A stretch of 64,000 nucleotides of DNA from CAVWDU01 sp963753815 (GCA_963753815.1 CAVWDU010000004.1:62001-126000); one strand, 5' to 3'. Counted from the stretch's first letter, positions 47,323-56,427 are shown. The notes: generated by a model not told the origin, from the sequence alone. Numbers and translations: made by a program.

Positions 47323-47796
47323 ATGCGCCTGACGACGAAAGGACGGTATGCAGTAACCGCGATGCTGGACCTCGCACTGAATGGTGAGAAGGGGCCGATC
47401 AGTCTCGCTGATATTTCCGGACGCCAGGATATTTCCCTGTCTTACCTGGAGCAGTTGTTCGCCAAGTTACGGCGCAACGACCTGGTGAGCAGCGTGCGGG
47501 GGCCGGGTGGCGGCTACAGGCTCAGCCGCGGCGGTCACCAGATATTCGTTGCCGAGATTATCGATGCTGTCAACGAAACGGTTGATGCAACAGGGTGCCG
47601 CGGGGAGGCCGACTGCCAGCAGGGGGAGACCTGTCTGACGCACCATCTGTGGTGCGACCTGAGCGAGCAGATTCACGGCTTCCTGAGCCAGATAAGTCTT
47701 GCTAACCTCGTTGAGCGGCGCGAGGTGCAACATATTGCCCGTCGCCAGAATTCACGTGTTGTCCGGGAGGAAGTCCTCCCAGTGACGCAGGTATAG
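47323..47796 (+). CDS. iscR: Fe-S cluster-sensing transcriptional regulator IscR
   Basis: Rrf2-family repressor holding a [2Fe-2S] cluster, controlling Fe-S biogenesis genes. Winged HTH MRLTTKGRYAVTAMLDLAL with the recognition segment ISLSYLEQLFAKLRRNDLV. Cluster ligands Cys92, Cys98, Cys104 and His107 stand at the same positions as in E. coli (GCRGEADCQQGETCLTHH). ATG 47323 gives 157 aa; the frame runs 15 codons upstream through the operator and is rejected. Confidence 0.97.
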   Translation: MRLTTKGRYAVTAMLDLALNGEKGPISLADISGRQDISLSYLEQLFAKLRRNDLVSSVRGPGGGYRLSRGGHQIFVAEIIDAVNETVDATGCRGEADCQQGETCLTHHLWCDLSEQIHGFLSQISLANLVERREVQHIARRQNSRVVREEVLPVTQV

Positions 47797-47910
47797 CCGC
47801 TTTACGCATCGATCCGGCGTCTTGCAGGCGCGCGGTCGAAAAGGTCCCAGGCGTGCGGGACAAGGTAACAGCTGGTAACCGAGCGGAATAGACTTGCCGG
47901 CCAGCAGGCC

Positions 47911-47916
47911 TATAAT
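47911..47916 (+). promoter_or_regulatory. Possible separate promoter of iscS
   Basis: A perfect TATAAT at 47911-47916 lies in the 267-bp gap between iscR and iscS, which is longer than the ~110 bp in E. coli. The best -35 at a 17-bp spacing is weak (ATAGAC). Apart from this the gap holds no visible gene. It suggests iscS can be expressed apart from iscR. Confidence 0.45.
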
Positions 47917-48063
47917 ACGACGTCCGGCACCGTACCGCCAAGCGGGAGACTGTGCGAGCGCGCTGCGGGTGTTTCAGCGGCGCATTGCCACGATACCAGT
48001 AGGCCCGATTGGTTTTCGACGCCAGCCGGGCCACTGACGGCGCCAGGGCGTCGCGAGACTACC

Positions 48064-49281
48064 ATGCCAAAACCCATCTACCTCGACTATCTTGCCACCA
48101 CACCGGTGGACCCGCGCGTGGCGGAAAAGATGTCCGGCTGCCTGACGGCCGAGGGTAATTTCGGCAACCCGGCGTCCCGGACGCATTTCTACGGCTGGCA
48201 GGCCGAGGCAGCGGTGGAGGAGGCGCGGCGTCAGGTTGCCGACCTCATCCACGCCGATCCCCGGGAGATCGTCTGGACCTCTGGCGCCACCGAGGCTGAC
48301 AATCTCGCCATCAAGGGCGTGGCGCGGTTTTACCGGGAGCAGGGCAGGCACATCGTCACCTCCAGTATCGAGCACAAGGCCGTGCTGGATTCGTGTAAAG
48401 CGCTCGAGGGGGAGGGCTTCGAGGTCACCTACCTGGCGCCTGATGGCGACGGCCTGATAGCACCCCATGCTGTGGCTGGCGCACTCCGCGACGACACGGT
48501 GCTGGTATCGATCATGCACGCCAATAATGAAATAGGTACCGTCAATGACATCGCAGCCATCGCCGAGCTGACGCGCGGCGCGGGCGTGCTGTTTCATTCC
48601 GACGCCGCGCAGTCGGTGGGCAAGGTGCCGATCGATCTCGGCGTCATGAAGGTCGACCTGATGTCTATCTCCGGCCACAAAATGTACGGTCCCAAGGGTA
48701 TCGGGGCCCTGTTCGTCCGGCGTCAGCCGCGCGTGCGCCTGGAGGCCCAGATTCACGGTGGTGGCCACGAGCGGGGTATGCGCTCGGGCACGCTGGCTAC
48801 CCATCAGATCGTCGGCATGGGCGAGGCTGCACGCATCGCTGCCGAGGAAATGCCCGGGGAGCGGGCCAGGTTGGAAGCCCTTCGCCAGCGTTTCCGGGAC
48901 GGCATCGAGAATCTCGGGGGCGTGCGTATCAACGGTGACACGGACTCGCATCTCCCGGGCGCAATCAATGTGAGTTTCGCCTGTGTCGATGGCGAGTCGC
49001 TGATCATGTCACTCAGGGAACTGGCGGTGTCCAGCGGGTCGGCGTGCTCCTCCGCCAGCCTCGAGCCTTCCTACGTGTTGCGCGCGCTGGGTCTCTCGGA
49101 CGAACTCGCGCTCAGCTCGCTGCGATTCAGCTTCGGGCGCTACACGACCGAGGCCGAGATCGACCTGGCCATTGCCCGATTACGCAACGCCGTTGCAAAG
49201 TTAAGGGAAGCATCCCCGCAATGGGCGCGGTACAGGGAGGAAGACGGGCCTGATACCGGCGGGCGTGTCGCTCAACGGTAA
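48064..49281 (+). CDS. iscS: Cysteine desulfurase IscS (C-terminal docking tail missing)
   Basis: PLP enzyme releasing sulfur from cysteine for Fe-S clusters and thio-modified tRNA. Hallmarks: YLDYLATTPVDPRV, TSGATEADNLAIKG, HSDAAQSVGKVPIDL, PLP-binding Lys206 in SGHKMYGPKGIG, and the catalytic loop SSGSACSSASLEPSYVLRAL with Cys328, all at E. coli numbering. The usual tail after SPLWEMY (GVDLNSIEWAHH in E. coli, needed for IscU binding) is replaced by SPQWARYREEDGPDTGGRV. iscU, iscA, hscBA and fdx do not follow; ndk does after 308 bp. Confidence 0.96.
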   Translation: MPKPIYLDYLATTPVDPRVAEKMSGCLTAEGNFGNPASRTHFYGWQAEAAVEEARRQVADLIHADPREIVWTSGATEADNLAIKGVARFYREQGRHIVTSSIEHKAVLDSCKALEGEGFEVTYLAPDGDGLIAPHAVAGALRDDTVLVSIMHANNEIGTVNDIAAIAELTRGAGVLFHSDAAQSVGKVPIDLGVMKVDLMSISGHKMYGPKGIGALFVRRQPRVRLEAQIHGGGHERGMRSGTLATHQIVGMGEAARIAAEEMPGERARLEALRQRFRDGIENLGGVRINGDTDSHLPGAINVSFACVDGESLIMSLRELAVSSGSACSSASLEPSYVLRALGLSDELALSSLRFSFGRYTTEAEIDLAIARLRNAVAKLREASPQWARYREEDGPDTGGRVAQR

Positions 49282-49488
49282 ATGTTTCCCGGCTGCGACG
49301 TCGCGGCTCCCGACCGAACAATACCGGCGCTGTCAGCGACGTCATGGCGGGCCTGTGCGCAACGGCCCGCGGGCCGCTCGTCACCGAAAAATTCCGGTCA
49401 CCGCCGGCGTTTTGTAACGCCCTGATTATCAAGGGGAAAAATAACGCTGTTCGCCCGCTCTTAGGGTGAAACCTGCGACCAAAATCCG

Positions 49489-49494
49489 TATAAT
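49489..49494 (+). promoter_or_regulatory. Predicted ndk promoter -10 element
   Basis: TATAAT at 49489-49494, ~95 bp before the ndk start, in the 308-bp gap that follows iscS. The -35 is poor (GTGAAA at a 17-bp spacing). A small GGCGTT/AACGCC hairpin at about 49408-49423 lies upstream. No iscU-like or other gene is seen in this gap. Confidence 0.5.
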
Positions 49495-49589
49495 GCCGCG
49501 GCTTTACTCACGCGCCTGTTGCAGGCCCCGCCGTCGGCGGCCGTGCCTCTGTTCGCGCCACCCCAACCACAGTGCCCGGAGATGAACCC

Positions 49590-50015
49590 ATGGCAATCGA
49601 GCGCACCCTGTCTATCATCAAGCCCGACGCGGTCGGCAAGGATATCATCGGGAAGATTTATTCCCGCTTCGAGAGCAACGGCCTGCGTATCGTTGCCGCA
49701 AAAATGCTGCGCCTGAGTGACGACATGGCTGGCGGTTTCTATGCGGAGCATCGTGAACGTCCGTTTTTCCCCGCGTTGATCGAGTTCATGACCTCGGGTC
49801 CTGTGGTCGTGCAGGTGCTGGAGGGCGAGAACGCCATCGCCCTGAACCGGGAGCTGATGGGTGCCACCAATCCTCAGGAAGCGGCTGAGGGGACGATTCG
49901 AGCAGATTTCGCCACCAGCATCGATGCCAATGCCGTGCACGGTTCGGACTCGGCGACGTCGGCGGCCCGCGAGATTGCGTATTTTTTCGCAGCGTCCGAA
50001 ATTTGTGAGCGGTAG
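49590..50015 (+). CDS. ndk: Nucleoside diphosphate kinase
   Basis: Exchanges gamma-phosphates between nucleoside tri- and diphosphates through a phospho-histidine. N-terminus MAIERTLSIIKPDAVGKDII; the active-site His117 is in NAVHGSDSATSAAREIAYFF, at the E. coli position. 141 aa is normal. ATG 49590 has GGAG six bases upstream; an earlier in-frame ATG at 49572 is not conserved. It stands before rlmN as in Pseudomonas and E. coli. Confidence 0.97.
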   Translation: MAIERTLSIIKPDAVGKDIIGKIYSRFESNGLRIVAAKMLRLSDDMAGGFYAEHRERPFFPALIEFMTSGPVVVQVLEGENAIALNRELMGATNPQEAAEGTIRADFATSIDANAVHGSDSATSAAREIAYFFAASEICER

Positions 50016-50042
50016 TCGCCCGCATCGCCCAGGGAGCTGTTC

Positions 50043-51173
50043 GTGAGCGCTTTGATCGCCACTGACCCACCACCGGATAAGGTGAACCTGCTTGGTCTGA
50101 CGCGCGACGAGATGGAGGCGTTTTTCCTGCAGCTGGGTGAAAAACGCTTTCGCGCGCAGCAGGTGCTGAAGTGGATACACCATGCCGGGATCACCGACAT
50201 CGACGCCATGACCAACCTCGGCAAAGCCTTGCGCAACAAGCTTGCCGGGGTCGCGGAAGTTCGCCCGCCGGAGATCGTCAGCCAGCAGGACTCGGATGAT
50301 GGCACACGGAAGTGGGCCATCCGGGTTGATGGCGGTGGCCTGATCGAGACAGTCCTGATTCCCGAAGCCAACCGGGCCACGCTTTGCGTCTCGTCCCAGG
50401 TCGGCTGTAGCCTTGACTGCAGTTTCTGTTCCACCGGCAAACAGGGTTTTCAGAAAGATCTCAGCGCCGCCGAGATCATCGGCCAGGTCTGGCTGGCGAT
50501 CAAATCCTACGACGCGTTCCAGGCGGGCAATGGTCGCATCGTCAGCAATGTGGTGATGATGGGGATGGGTGAGCCCCTGTTGAATTTCGACAATGTCGTG
50601 GCGGCCATGAACCTGATGATGGACGATCTGGGCTATGGGCTGTCCAAGCGGCGGGTCACACTCAGCACGTCGGGCGTGGTGCCCGCGCTGGATCGCCTGG
50701 CGAAGGTGAGTGAAGTGTCGCTGGCGGTCTCGCTGCACGCGCCCAATGACGCGCTGCGCAGCGAGCTGGTGCCGATCAATCGACGCTACCCCATTGCCGA
50801 GTTGCTGCGCAGCGCGCGCGCCTACATCGATGCCCAGAGTGACACCAAGCGGGTGGTCACCATCGAGTACACCCTGATAAAGGGTATTAATGACCAGCTC
50901 GAGCACGCCCGTGAACTGGCCGAACTCCTGCACGATTTTCCGTGCAAGATCAATCTGATACCGTTCAATACGTTTGAATTGTCTGACTATGAGCGACCCA
51001 GTGGCAACGCCGTATCGCGTTTCTGGCAGGTGCTGGTAGACGCCGGCTTCATCGTCACCGTGCGAACCACCCGGGGCGACGACATCGATGCCGCCTGTGG
51101 GCAATTGGTCGGTCAGGTGGTGGATCGTACCCGCAGGAGCGAACGCTATCGCGTCGCAGGGATAAGCGCATGA
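50043..51173 (+). CDS. rlmN: Dual-specificity RNA methyltransferase RlmN (23S rRNA A2503/tRNA A37)
   Basis: Radical-SAM enzyme making 2-methyladenosine. The [4Fe-4S] cluster motif C-x3-C-x2-C is Cys122, Cys126 and Cys129 in QVGCSLDCSFCSTGKQGF. GMGEPLLNFDNVV and LSTSGVVPALDRLA are SAM-binding parts; the second conserved Cys is in the C-terminal RTTRGDDIDAACGQL. GTG start 50043, 28 bp after ndk. Its ATGA stop overlaps pilW. Confidence 0.97.
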   Translation: MSALIATDPPPDKVNLLGLTRDEMEAFFLQLGEKRFRAQQVLKWIHHAGITDIDAMTNLGKALRNKLAGVAEVRPPEIVSQQDSDDGTRKWAIRVDGGGLIETVLIPEANRATLCVSSQVGCSLDCSFCSTGKQGFQKDLSAAEIIGQVWLAIKSYDAFQAGNGRIVSNVVMMGMGEPLLNFDNVVAAMNLMMDDLGYGLSKRRVTLSTSGVVPALDRLAKVSEVSLAVSLHAPNDALRSELVPINRRYPIAELLRSARAYIDAQSDTKRVVTIEYTLIKGINDQLEHARELAELLHDFPCKINLIPFNTFELSDYERPSGNAVSRFWQVLVDAGFIVTVRTTRGDDIDAACGQLVGQVVDRTRRSERYRVAGISA

Positions 51174-51952
51174 GTAGAGTCTTCCGGCATGGCCTGTCAG
51201 CGACCGCGTTGTTGGCGTGCTTGCTGCTTAGCGCCTGCATAACCCATACCGAGACCGTTTTCACCGAGGAGGCCTCGCCCGAGAAAGCGCTGGAGCGTCG
51301 GGTTGAACTGGCGCGCCAGTACATCGGAGAGGGGAATTGGGATTACGCCAAACGCAATCTGAAGCTGGCCGCTGAGATCGATCCGGACAACGCCGAGGTG
51401 CATGAGGCCTTCGCACTGGTCTACCAGAGCACGGGCGAATACGAACTGGCGGAAGAGAGCTTCAAGCGGGCAATCAAACTGGACAAGTCGTTTTCCAGGG
51501 CACGAAACAACTACGCCGCGTTTTTGTTTTCCCGCGGGCGTTATGGAGAGGCGGAGAAACAGCTGGAATACGTGGTCAAAGACACCCTGTACGAAGCGCG
51601 CCCGCGCGCGTTTCTCAACCTGGGCCTGTGCCGGTTGCAGCTATTCGACTATCCCGGCGCGGAGGAAGCCTTCATGCGTTCCCTGTCGATGAACCGCACT
51701 AACACCGTGGCCCTGCTCGAACTGGCCCAGTTGCGTTTCGAAGCGGGCGACTTGTCGACCGCCAGCGAGTATTATCAGCGCTACGTCAGCCTGGTGCGGC
51801 AGCAGTCGGCGAGGGGATTGTGGTTGGGTGTGCGCCTGGCAAAAGCCAAGGGTGACCTGAACGCGGAGGGGAGTTATGCCCTTGCCTTGCGTAACCGATA
51901 TCCGGATTCGCCTGAGTACCAGGCCATGTTAAAGGAGCAGGCGGGTGAGTGA
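51170..51952 (+). CDS. pilW: Type IV pilus biogenesis/stability lipoprotein PilW (PilF)
   Basis: Outer-membrane pilotin-type lipoprotein that helps assemble the PilQ secretin. Signal peptide with lipobox LLSAC (Cys at ~residue 23), followed by six or so TPR repeats beginning at ALERRVELARQYIGEGNWDY and including FSRARNNYAAFLFSRGRYGE. 260 aa is normal. It overlaps rlmN by four bases, the conserved rlmN-pilW order. The gene that usually follows (rodZ-like) is missing. Confidence 0.93.
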   Translation: MSRVFRHGLSATALLACLLLSACITHTETVFTEEASPEKALERRVELARQYIGEGNWDYAKRNLKLAAEIDPDNAEVHEAFALVYQSTGEYELAEESFKRAIKLDKSFSRARNNYAAFLFSRGRYGEAEKQLEYVVKDTLYEARPRAFLNLGLCRLQLFDYPGAEEAFMRSLSMNRTNTVALLELAQLRFEAGDLSTASEYYQRYVSLVRQQSARGLWLGVRLAKAKGDLNAEGSYALALRNRYPDSPEYQAMLKEQAGE

Positions 51953-52031
51953 CGCCGTGTTGGTACCGTCGGCTACGGGCGAACGGCAGACTGGTTCGAC
52001 CGCCGTTGTGCTCCACGGAGTGGCTTTATAG
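51945..52031 (+). CDS. Possible 28-codon remnant in the rodZ position
   Basis: A GTG at 51945 overlaps the end of pilW and follows AAAGGAG. The frame codes for MSDAVLVPSATGERQTGSTA and eight further residues before TAG at 52029-52031. In related genomes rodZ starts here in just this manner. The peptide has no clear RodZ features, so it may be a coupled leader or the degraded start of a lost gene. Confidence 0.3.
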   Translation: MSDAVLVPSATGERQTGSTAVVLHGVAL

Positions 52032-52047
52032 TGCGGGTGGGTTAGCT

Positions 52048-53178
52048 ATGAAGAGTGAGAGTCCGATCAAGCGCCGGCACAGCCGGCAGATCATGGTAGG
52101 CAACGTGCCGGTTGGAGGCGACGCCCCGATCAGCGTGCAGAGCATGACCAACACCGAGACCTGTGACGTCGAGGCCACGGTATCGCAGGTACAGGCGATC
52201 GCCGGTGCCGGTGCGGACATTGTTCGCGTTTCCGTGCCAACGATGGATGCTGCGGAGGCGTTCCGGGAAATTCGCGGTCGCGTCCAGGTACCTCTGGTCG
52301 CCGATATCCACTTTGATCACAATATCGCGCTGAAGGTCCTCGACTACGGGGTGGACTGCCTGCGCATCAATCCCGGGAACATCGGCCGGGACGAGAAGGT
52401 CAGGGCCGTGGTTGACAGTGCCCGGGACAAGGGTATCCCGATTCGCATCGGGGTCAACGCCGGGTCTCTCGGCAAAGACCTGCAGCGCAAGTACGGGGAG
52501 CCCAACGCCGAGGCGCTGGTGGAGTCGGCGCTTCGCCACGTGGATATACTCGACAAGCTGGATTACCCGGACTTCAAGGTGAGTGTGAAGGCGTCCGGAG
52601 TGTTCATGGCGGTGGAGGCATACCGGCTGCTCGCGAAGCAGATCGAGCAACCACTGCACCTGGGTATCACCGAGGCCGGCGGCCTGCGCGGCGGCACGGT
52701 AAAGTCGGCTGTCGGGCTGGGCATGCTGCTCATGGAGGGTATCGGGGACACTATTCGCATTTCCCTGGCGGCGGATCCGGTCGAGGAGGTGAAGGTAGGC
52801 TTCGAGATTCTCAAGAGTCTCAAGTTGCGCACTAACGGGATCAACTTTATCGCCTGCCCGAGCTGCTCACGCCAGAATTTTGACGTGATCGGTACCATGA
52901 ACCAACTCGAGCAACGGTTGGAGGACATACGCACGCCCATGGATGTCGCCGTTATCGGCTGCATCGTGAACGGCCCCGGTGAAGCCCGCGAAGCTGATGT
53001 GGGGCTGACTGGCGCCACGCCGAGCAACCTCATCTATGTATCTGGAGAGCCTGATCACAAGGTGAGCAACCAGGATTTTGTCGACCACCTCGAATCGGTG
53101 ATCCGACAGCGTGCGAGCGAACTCGAACAAGAACGCACCGCTTCGGCTGATGACCTGATTTGTAAGTCTCCGGACTGA
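52048..53178 (+). CDS. ispG: 4-hydroxy-3-methylbut-2-enyl diphosphate synthase (flavodoxin)
   Basis: Makes HMBPP from MEcPP in the MEP isoprenoid pathway, using a [4Fe-4S] cluster. Ligands Cys270 and Cys273 (ACPSCSRQNF), Cys305 and Glu312 (GCIVNGPGEA) are at the E. coli positions. The TIM barrel starts at SVQSMTNTETCDVEATV. ATG 52048 gives 376 aa (E. coli 372); a longer frame back to 51949 overlaps pilW and is rejected. Confidence 0.97.
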   Translation: MKSESPIKRRHSRQIMVGNVPVGGDAPISVQSMTNTETCDVEATVSQVQAIAGAGADIVRVSVPTMDAAEAFREIRGRVQVPLVADIHFDHNIALKVLDYGVDCLRINPGNIGRDEKVRAVVDSARDKGIPIRIGVNAGSLGKDLQRKYGEPNAEALVESALRHVDILDKLDYPDFKVSVKASGVFMAVEAYRLLAKQIEQPLHLGITEAGGLRGGTVKSAVGLGMLLMEGIGDTIRISLAADPVEEVKVGFEILKSLKLRTNGINFIACPSCSRQNFDVIGTMNQLEQRLEDIRTPMDVAVIGCIVNGPGEAREADVGLTGATPSNLIYVSGEPDHKVSNQDFVDHLESVIRQRASELEQERTASADDLICKSPD

Positions 53179-53198
53179 AGCGCGTCACAGGAGTCCAC

Positions 53199-54488
53199 GT
53201 GAGTCACATTCGATCGGTCCGGGGAATGAACGACGTCCTCCCGGACCAGACACCTTGCTGGCGGTCGCTCGAGAGCACCGTGGAAGCCGTGCTGTCGAGT
53301 TACGGCTACGGTGAGATCCGGCTGCCGCTGGTGGAACACACCGAGCTGTTCAGTCGCTCTATCGGCGAGGTGACCGATATCGTCGAGAAGGAGATGTACA
53401 GCTTTGACGACCGCAACGGCGAAAGCCTGACGTTGCGCCCGGAAGGTACCGCGGGCTGTGTGCGCGCGGCAATACAGCAGGGATTGCTGAATACGCCACA
53501 GCGCCTCTGGTATGCCGGTCCGATGTTTCGCTACGAGCGCCCGCAGAAGGGGCGTCAACGGCAGTTCCACCAGGTCGGCGCGGAGGCATTCGGGATTCCG
53601 GGGGCGGATATCGATGCCGAGCTGATCCTGCTCGGCGCCAGGCTGTGGCGACGCCTGGGGATCAGCGACGGCGTGGGCCTGCAGCTCAACAGCATCGGCA
53701 GTCTCGAGGCTCGCGGTCGCTACCGAGAGGGTCTGGTGGAGTACCTGCGTCGTTACGAGCAGGACCTGGATCCGGATAGCCAGCGCCGTCTCCTCACCAA
53801 CCCCTTGCGCATTCTGGACAGCAAGAATGCCGCTACCCAGGACGTACTGGCCGGCGCGCCTGTGCTCATGGACTATCTCGATCCCGGTTCGCGAGATCAC
53901 TTCGACCAGCTCTGCGGCATGCTCGAAGCGGCTGGCCAGCGATTCGACGTGAACCCGCGATTGGTGAGAGGATTGGACTATTACAACAGGACTGTCTTTG
54001 AATGGGTCACGGACAGGCTCGGTGCCCAGGGCACGGTCTGTGCCGGTGGACGCTACGACGGCCTGGTCGAACAACTGGGCGGTAAACCGGTCCCCGGTGT
54101 CGGCTTTGCCATGGGTATGGAGCGTCTGTTGCTGTTGTTTCTGGAAACTCAGGCAGCCGCAGAGATCAATTCGGCAGCGGATATTTACGCTGTCGCCGTC
54201 GGCGAGGGCGCCTACCCTGTTGCCCTCGCAGCAGTTGAGGCGCTGCGTGATACGCGGCCCGACCTGCGAATCGTGCAACATGCCGGCGGTGGCAGTTTCA
54301 AGAGCCAGTTGAAGAAGGCCGACAAGAGCGGTGCCCGCATGGCGCTGATCTGGGGTGGTGACGAACTGGCGGCAGGTACCGTCACCATTAAAGCGTTACG
54401 CGGGCAGCTCACCGCTGACTCAAGTCAGGTGACGGTGCCGAGGTCCGAGCTCGCGGCAACCGTATCTGCCGCGCTCAACACATACTGA
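53199..54488 (+). CDS. hisS: Histidine-tRNA ligase
   Basis: Charges tRNA-His. Class II aminoacyl-tRNA synthetase: motif 1 region IRLPLVEHTELFSRSIGEVT, motif 2 GPMFRYERPQKGRQRQFHQV, histidine motif LVRGLDYYNRTVFEW and motif 3 GVGFAMGMERLLLLF, then the anticodon-binding domain. 429 aa is normal. GTG 53199 follows CAGGAG and matches the family start (IRSVRGMNDVLP). Confidence 0.97.
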   Translation: MSHIRSVRGMNDVLPDQTPCWRSLESTVEAVLSSYGYGEIRLPLVEHTELFSRSIGEVTDIVEKEMYSFDDRNGESLTLRPEGTAGCVRAAIQQGLLNTPQRLWYAGPMFRYERPQKGRQRQFHQVGAEAFGIPGADIDAELILLGARLWRRLGISDGVGLQLNSIGSLEARGRYREGLVEYLRRYEQDLDPDSQRRLLTNPLRILDSKNAATQDVLAGAPVLMDYLDPGSRDHFDQLCGMLEAAGQRFDVNPRLVRGLDYYNRTVFEWVTDRLGAQGTVCAGGRYDGLVEQLGGKPVPGVGFAMGMERLLLLFLETQAAAEINSAADIYAVAVGEGAYPVALAAVEALRDTRPDLRIVQHAGGGSFKSQLKKADKSGARMALIWGGDELAAGTVTIKALRGQLTADSSQVTVPRSELAATVSAALNTY

Positions 54489-54503
54489 AACAAGGAAAAC
54501 TAC

Positions 54504-55235
54504 GTGGAAGAGTTCCGCACCGAAGAAGAACAGGTAGAAGCGCTGCGGCGCTGGTGGGATGAGAATGGCCGTTCGACGCTGATCGGCATTGGTCTCGCGG
54601 TAGCGGCTGTGTTCGGCTGGCAGTGGTACGGCGAACACGCTGAAAACCAGCAGGAAGCGGCTTCGAACATCTACCAGGCGATGCTCAATAGCGTGCAGGG
54701 TGCCGAGCCCGACGAAGAACAGCGATTGACCTTTCGCAGTTATGGGGGGCGGCTGAAAGAGGAGTTCCCGGGGTCGACCTATGCACAGTTCGCCGCGCTT
54801 CAACTCGCCCGGGATGCCGTCCGGTCTGACGACCTGGAGACAGCGGAGGCCGAATTGCGCTGGGTGCTCGCCAAGGCCGACACTGGCAGCGACGTCGCGC
54901 TGGTGGCCCAGCTACGCCTGGCCCGGGTTGTCGCTGCCCGGGGCGATGCCGATGCCGCGCTGGCGCTGTTGGACGGGGATCAGGCTGGCGCCTACGCCGC
55001 AGCCTACGCGACGGCGCGGGGCGATGTGCTGCTGGCGCAGGGCAGGGAAGCGGAAGCACGGGAGGCGTACATGACAGCGCAGTCACTGGCGCTGGCCGCG
55101 GGAGAGCCACTGCGCGGGGGTACGCTGAGCCAGAAAATCGACAGTGTGGCAAGGGTTGCCAGTCCCGGCCCGGCCACCGGTGGCGCAGCGACGGAAGCGG
55201 CACCGAAGGCCGAAACCACTGCGGATCAGGAGTAG
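54504..55235 (+). CDS. yfgM: YfgM-type membrane TPR protein (ancillary SecYEG translocon subunit)
   Basis: An inner-membrane protein with the family's N-terminal signature EEEQVEALRRWWDENGRSTL, one TM helix (IGIGLAVAAVFGWQWYG) and a periplasmic TPR-like domain (YAQFAALQLARDAVRSDD, LRLARVVAARGDADAALALL). In E. coli YfgM binds PpiD and SecYEG and links export to periplasmic chaperones. It starts with GTG after AAGGAAA, between hisS and bamB as usual. 243 aa. Confidence 0.9.
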   Translation: MEEFRTEEEQVEALRRWWDENGRSTLIGIGLAVAAVFGWQWYGEHAENQQEAASNIYQAMLNSVQGAEPDEEQRLTFRSYGGRLKEEFPGSTYAQFAALQLARDAVRSDDLETAEAELRWVLAKADTGSDVALVAQLRLARVVAARGDADAALALLDGDQAGAYAAAYATARGDVLLAQGREAEAREAYMTAQSLALAAGEPLRGGTLSQKIDSVARVASPGPATGGAATEAAPKAETTADQE

Positions 55236-55239
55236 CGAC

Positions 55240-56424
55240 GTGAAGCAGGCTGTCCGGCTAACGCTACTTGCTGCCTGCCTGGTCGCATCCAGCGGTTGCA
55301 GTACCATCAAATCGTGGTTTGAGATCGACGAGGACGATGAGCAGAACCAGCCTGCGGAGCTGGTGGATTTCGAGCCCTCCGTCGATATCCGCAAACTCTG
55401 GTCCACAGGCGTGGGCGACGGCCAGGGCGACGGACTGTACCGTCTCCAGCCGGTGTTGCAGGGAGAGGTCATCTATGCTGCCGGTGCCGATGGCGAGGTC
55501 GATGCGATAGACCGGCGCACGGGCAAGCGACTGTGGAAGATTGAGCTGGATTATCCGATTTCCGGTGGCGTGGGCATATTCGAAGATTCGCTGTTCGTTG
55601 GCACCAGCGATGGCTTTGCGGTCAGGCTTGATCGCGAGTCCGGTGAAGAGATCTGGTCCACCCGGCTGCGGGGGGAAATCCTTGCACCCCCTCAGTCTGA
55701 CGGCAGCATCGTCGTCGTCCAGAGCTACGACGGCAGGGTGCAGGGTCTGGATTTTGAGACCGGCGAGGTAAAGTGGGCCCACGACAGCAATGTGCCGGTA
55801 CTGACGATCCGGGGCACCAGTACACCCATTTTCGATAGCGGCAGGGTGTTCGCCGGTTTCGCCAATGGTCGGGTGGTGGCGCTGCGGGCAGATACCGGGG
55901 ACCTGATCTGGGAAGTCAGGGTCGCCATTTCCCAGGGACGTTCCGAGATCGAAAGGATCGTCGACATCGACGGGACGATGGTGCTGGTTGGCAACGAGCT
56001 GTACGCCGCCAGCTACAACGGCCGCATTGTGGGCATCGACGTGGCCAGTGGCCGCAAGGTGTGGCAACAGGACGTTTCATCCTTTTCAGGCGTCGCCCAG
56101 GGCTTTGGCAATGTTTACGTCGCCGATGCCGATGGAACCGTGATCGCCTACCTGCGGTCGGGGCAGGGTGAGCGCTGGTCCCAGGGCGCATTGACGTACC
56201 GGGAACTGTCCCATCCCACGGTCGTCAGCAGTTACGTGGCGGTGGCCGATTTCGAAGGTATCGTGCACCTGCTGTCGCAGGTCGATGGTGAATTCGTCGG
56301 CCGGGTCAAGGTGGATGGCAACGGTGTCCACGGCGATATGCTCAGTGACGGCAATCTTCTCTATGTCTTCGGTGACAGCGGCAAGCTGGTCGCCTACGAG
56401 ATCACGCCCAAGGATGACGGCTGA
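55240..56424 (+). CDS. bamB: Outer-membrane protein assembly factor BamB
   Basis: Lipoprotein of the BAM complex that inserts beta-barrel proteins. Signal peptide with lipobox LVASSGC (Cys at residue ~19), followed by an eight-bladed PQQ-like propeller (repeats such as GEVDAIDRRTGKRLWKIEL and GRVVALRADTGDLIWEVRV). GTG 55240, five bases after the yfgM stop with AGGAG upstream, gives 394 aa (E. coli 392). A longer frame inside yfgM is rejected. It is followed by der. Confidence 0.95.
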   Translation: MKQAVRLTLLAACLVASSGCSTIKSWFEIDEDDEQNQPAELVDFEPSVDIRKLWSTGVGDGQGDGLYRLQPVLQGEVIYAAGADGEVDAIDRRTGKRLWKIELDYPISGGVGIFEDSLFVGTSDGFAVRLDRESGEEIWSTRLRGEILAPPQSDGSIVVVQSYDGRVQGLDFETGEVKWAHDSNVPVLTIRGTSTPIFDSGRVFAGFANGRVVALRADTGDLIWEVRVAISQGRSEIERIVDIDGTMVLVGNELYAASYNGRIVGIDVASGRKVWQQDVSSFSGVAQGFGNVYVADADGTVIAYLRSGQGERWSQGALTYRELSHPTVVSSYVAVADFEGIVHLLSQVDGEFVGRVKVDGNGVHGDMLSDGNLLYVFGDSGKLVAYEITPKDDG

Positions 56425-56427
56425 GCC

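Noticed and set aside
47797..48063. Possible extra isc gene or small RNA in the iscR-iscS gap
   Set aside because: No frame with IscU/IscA-like residues; only a TATAAT and GC-rich sequence are visible.
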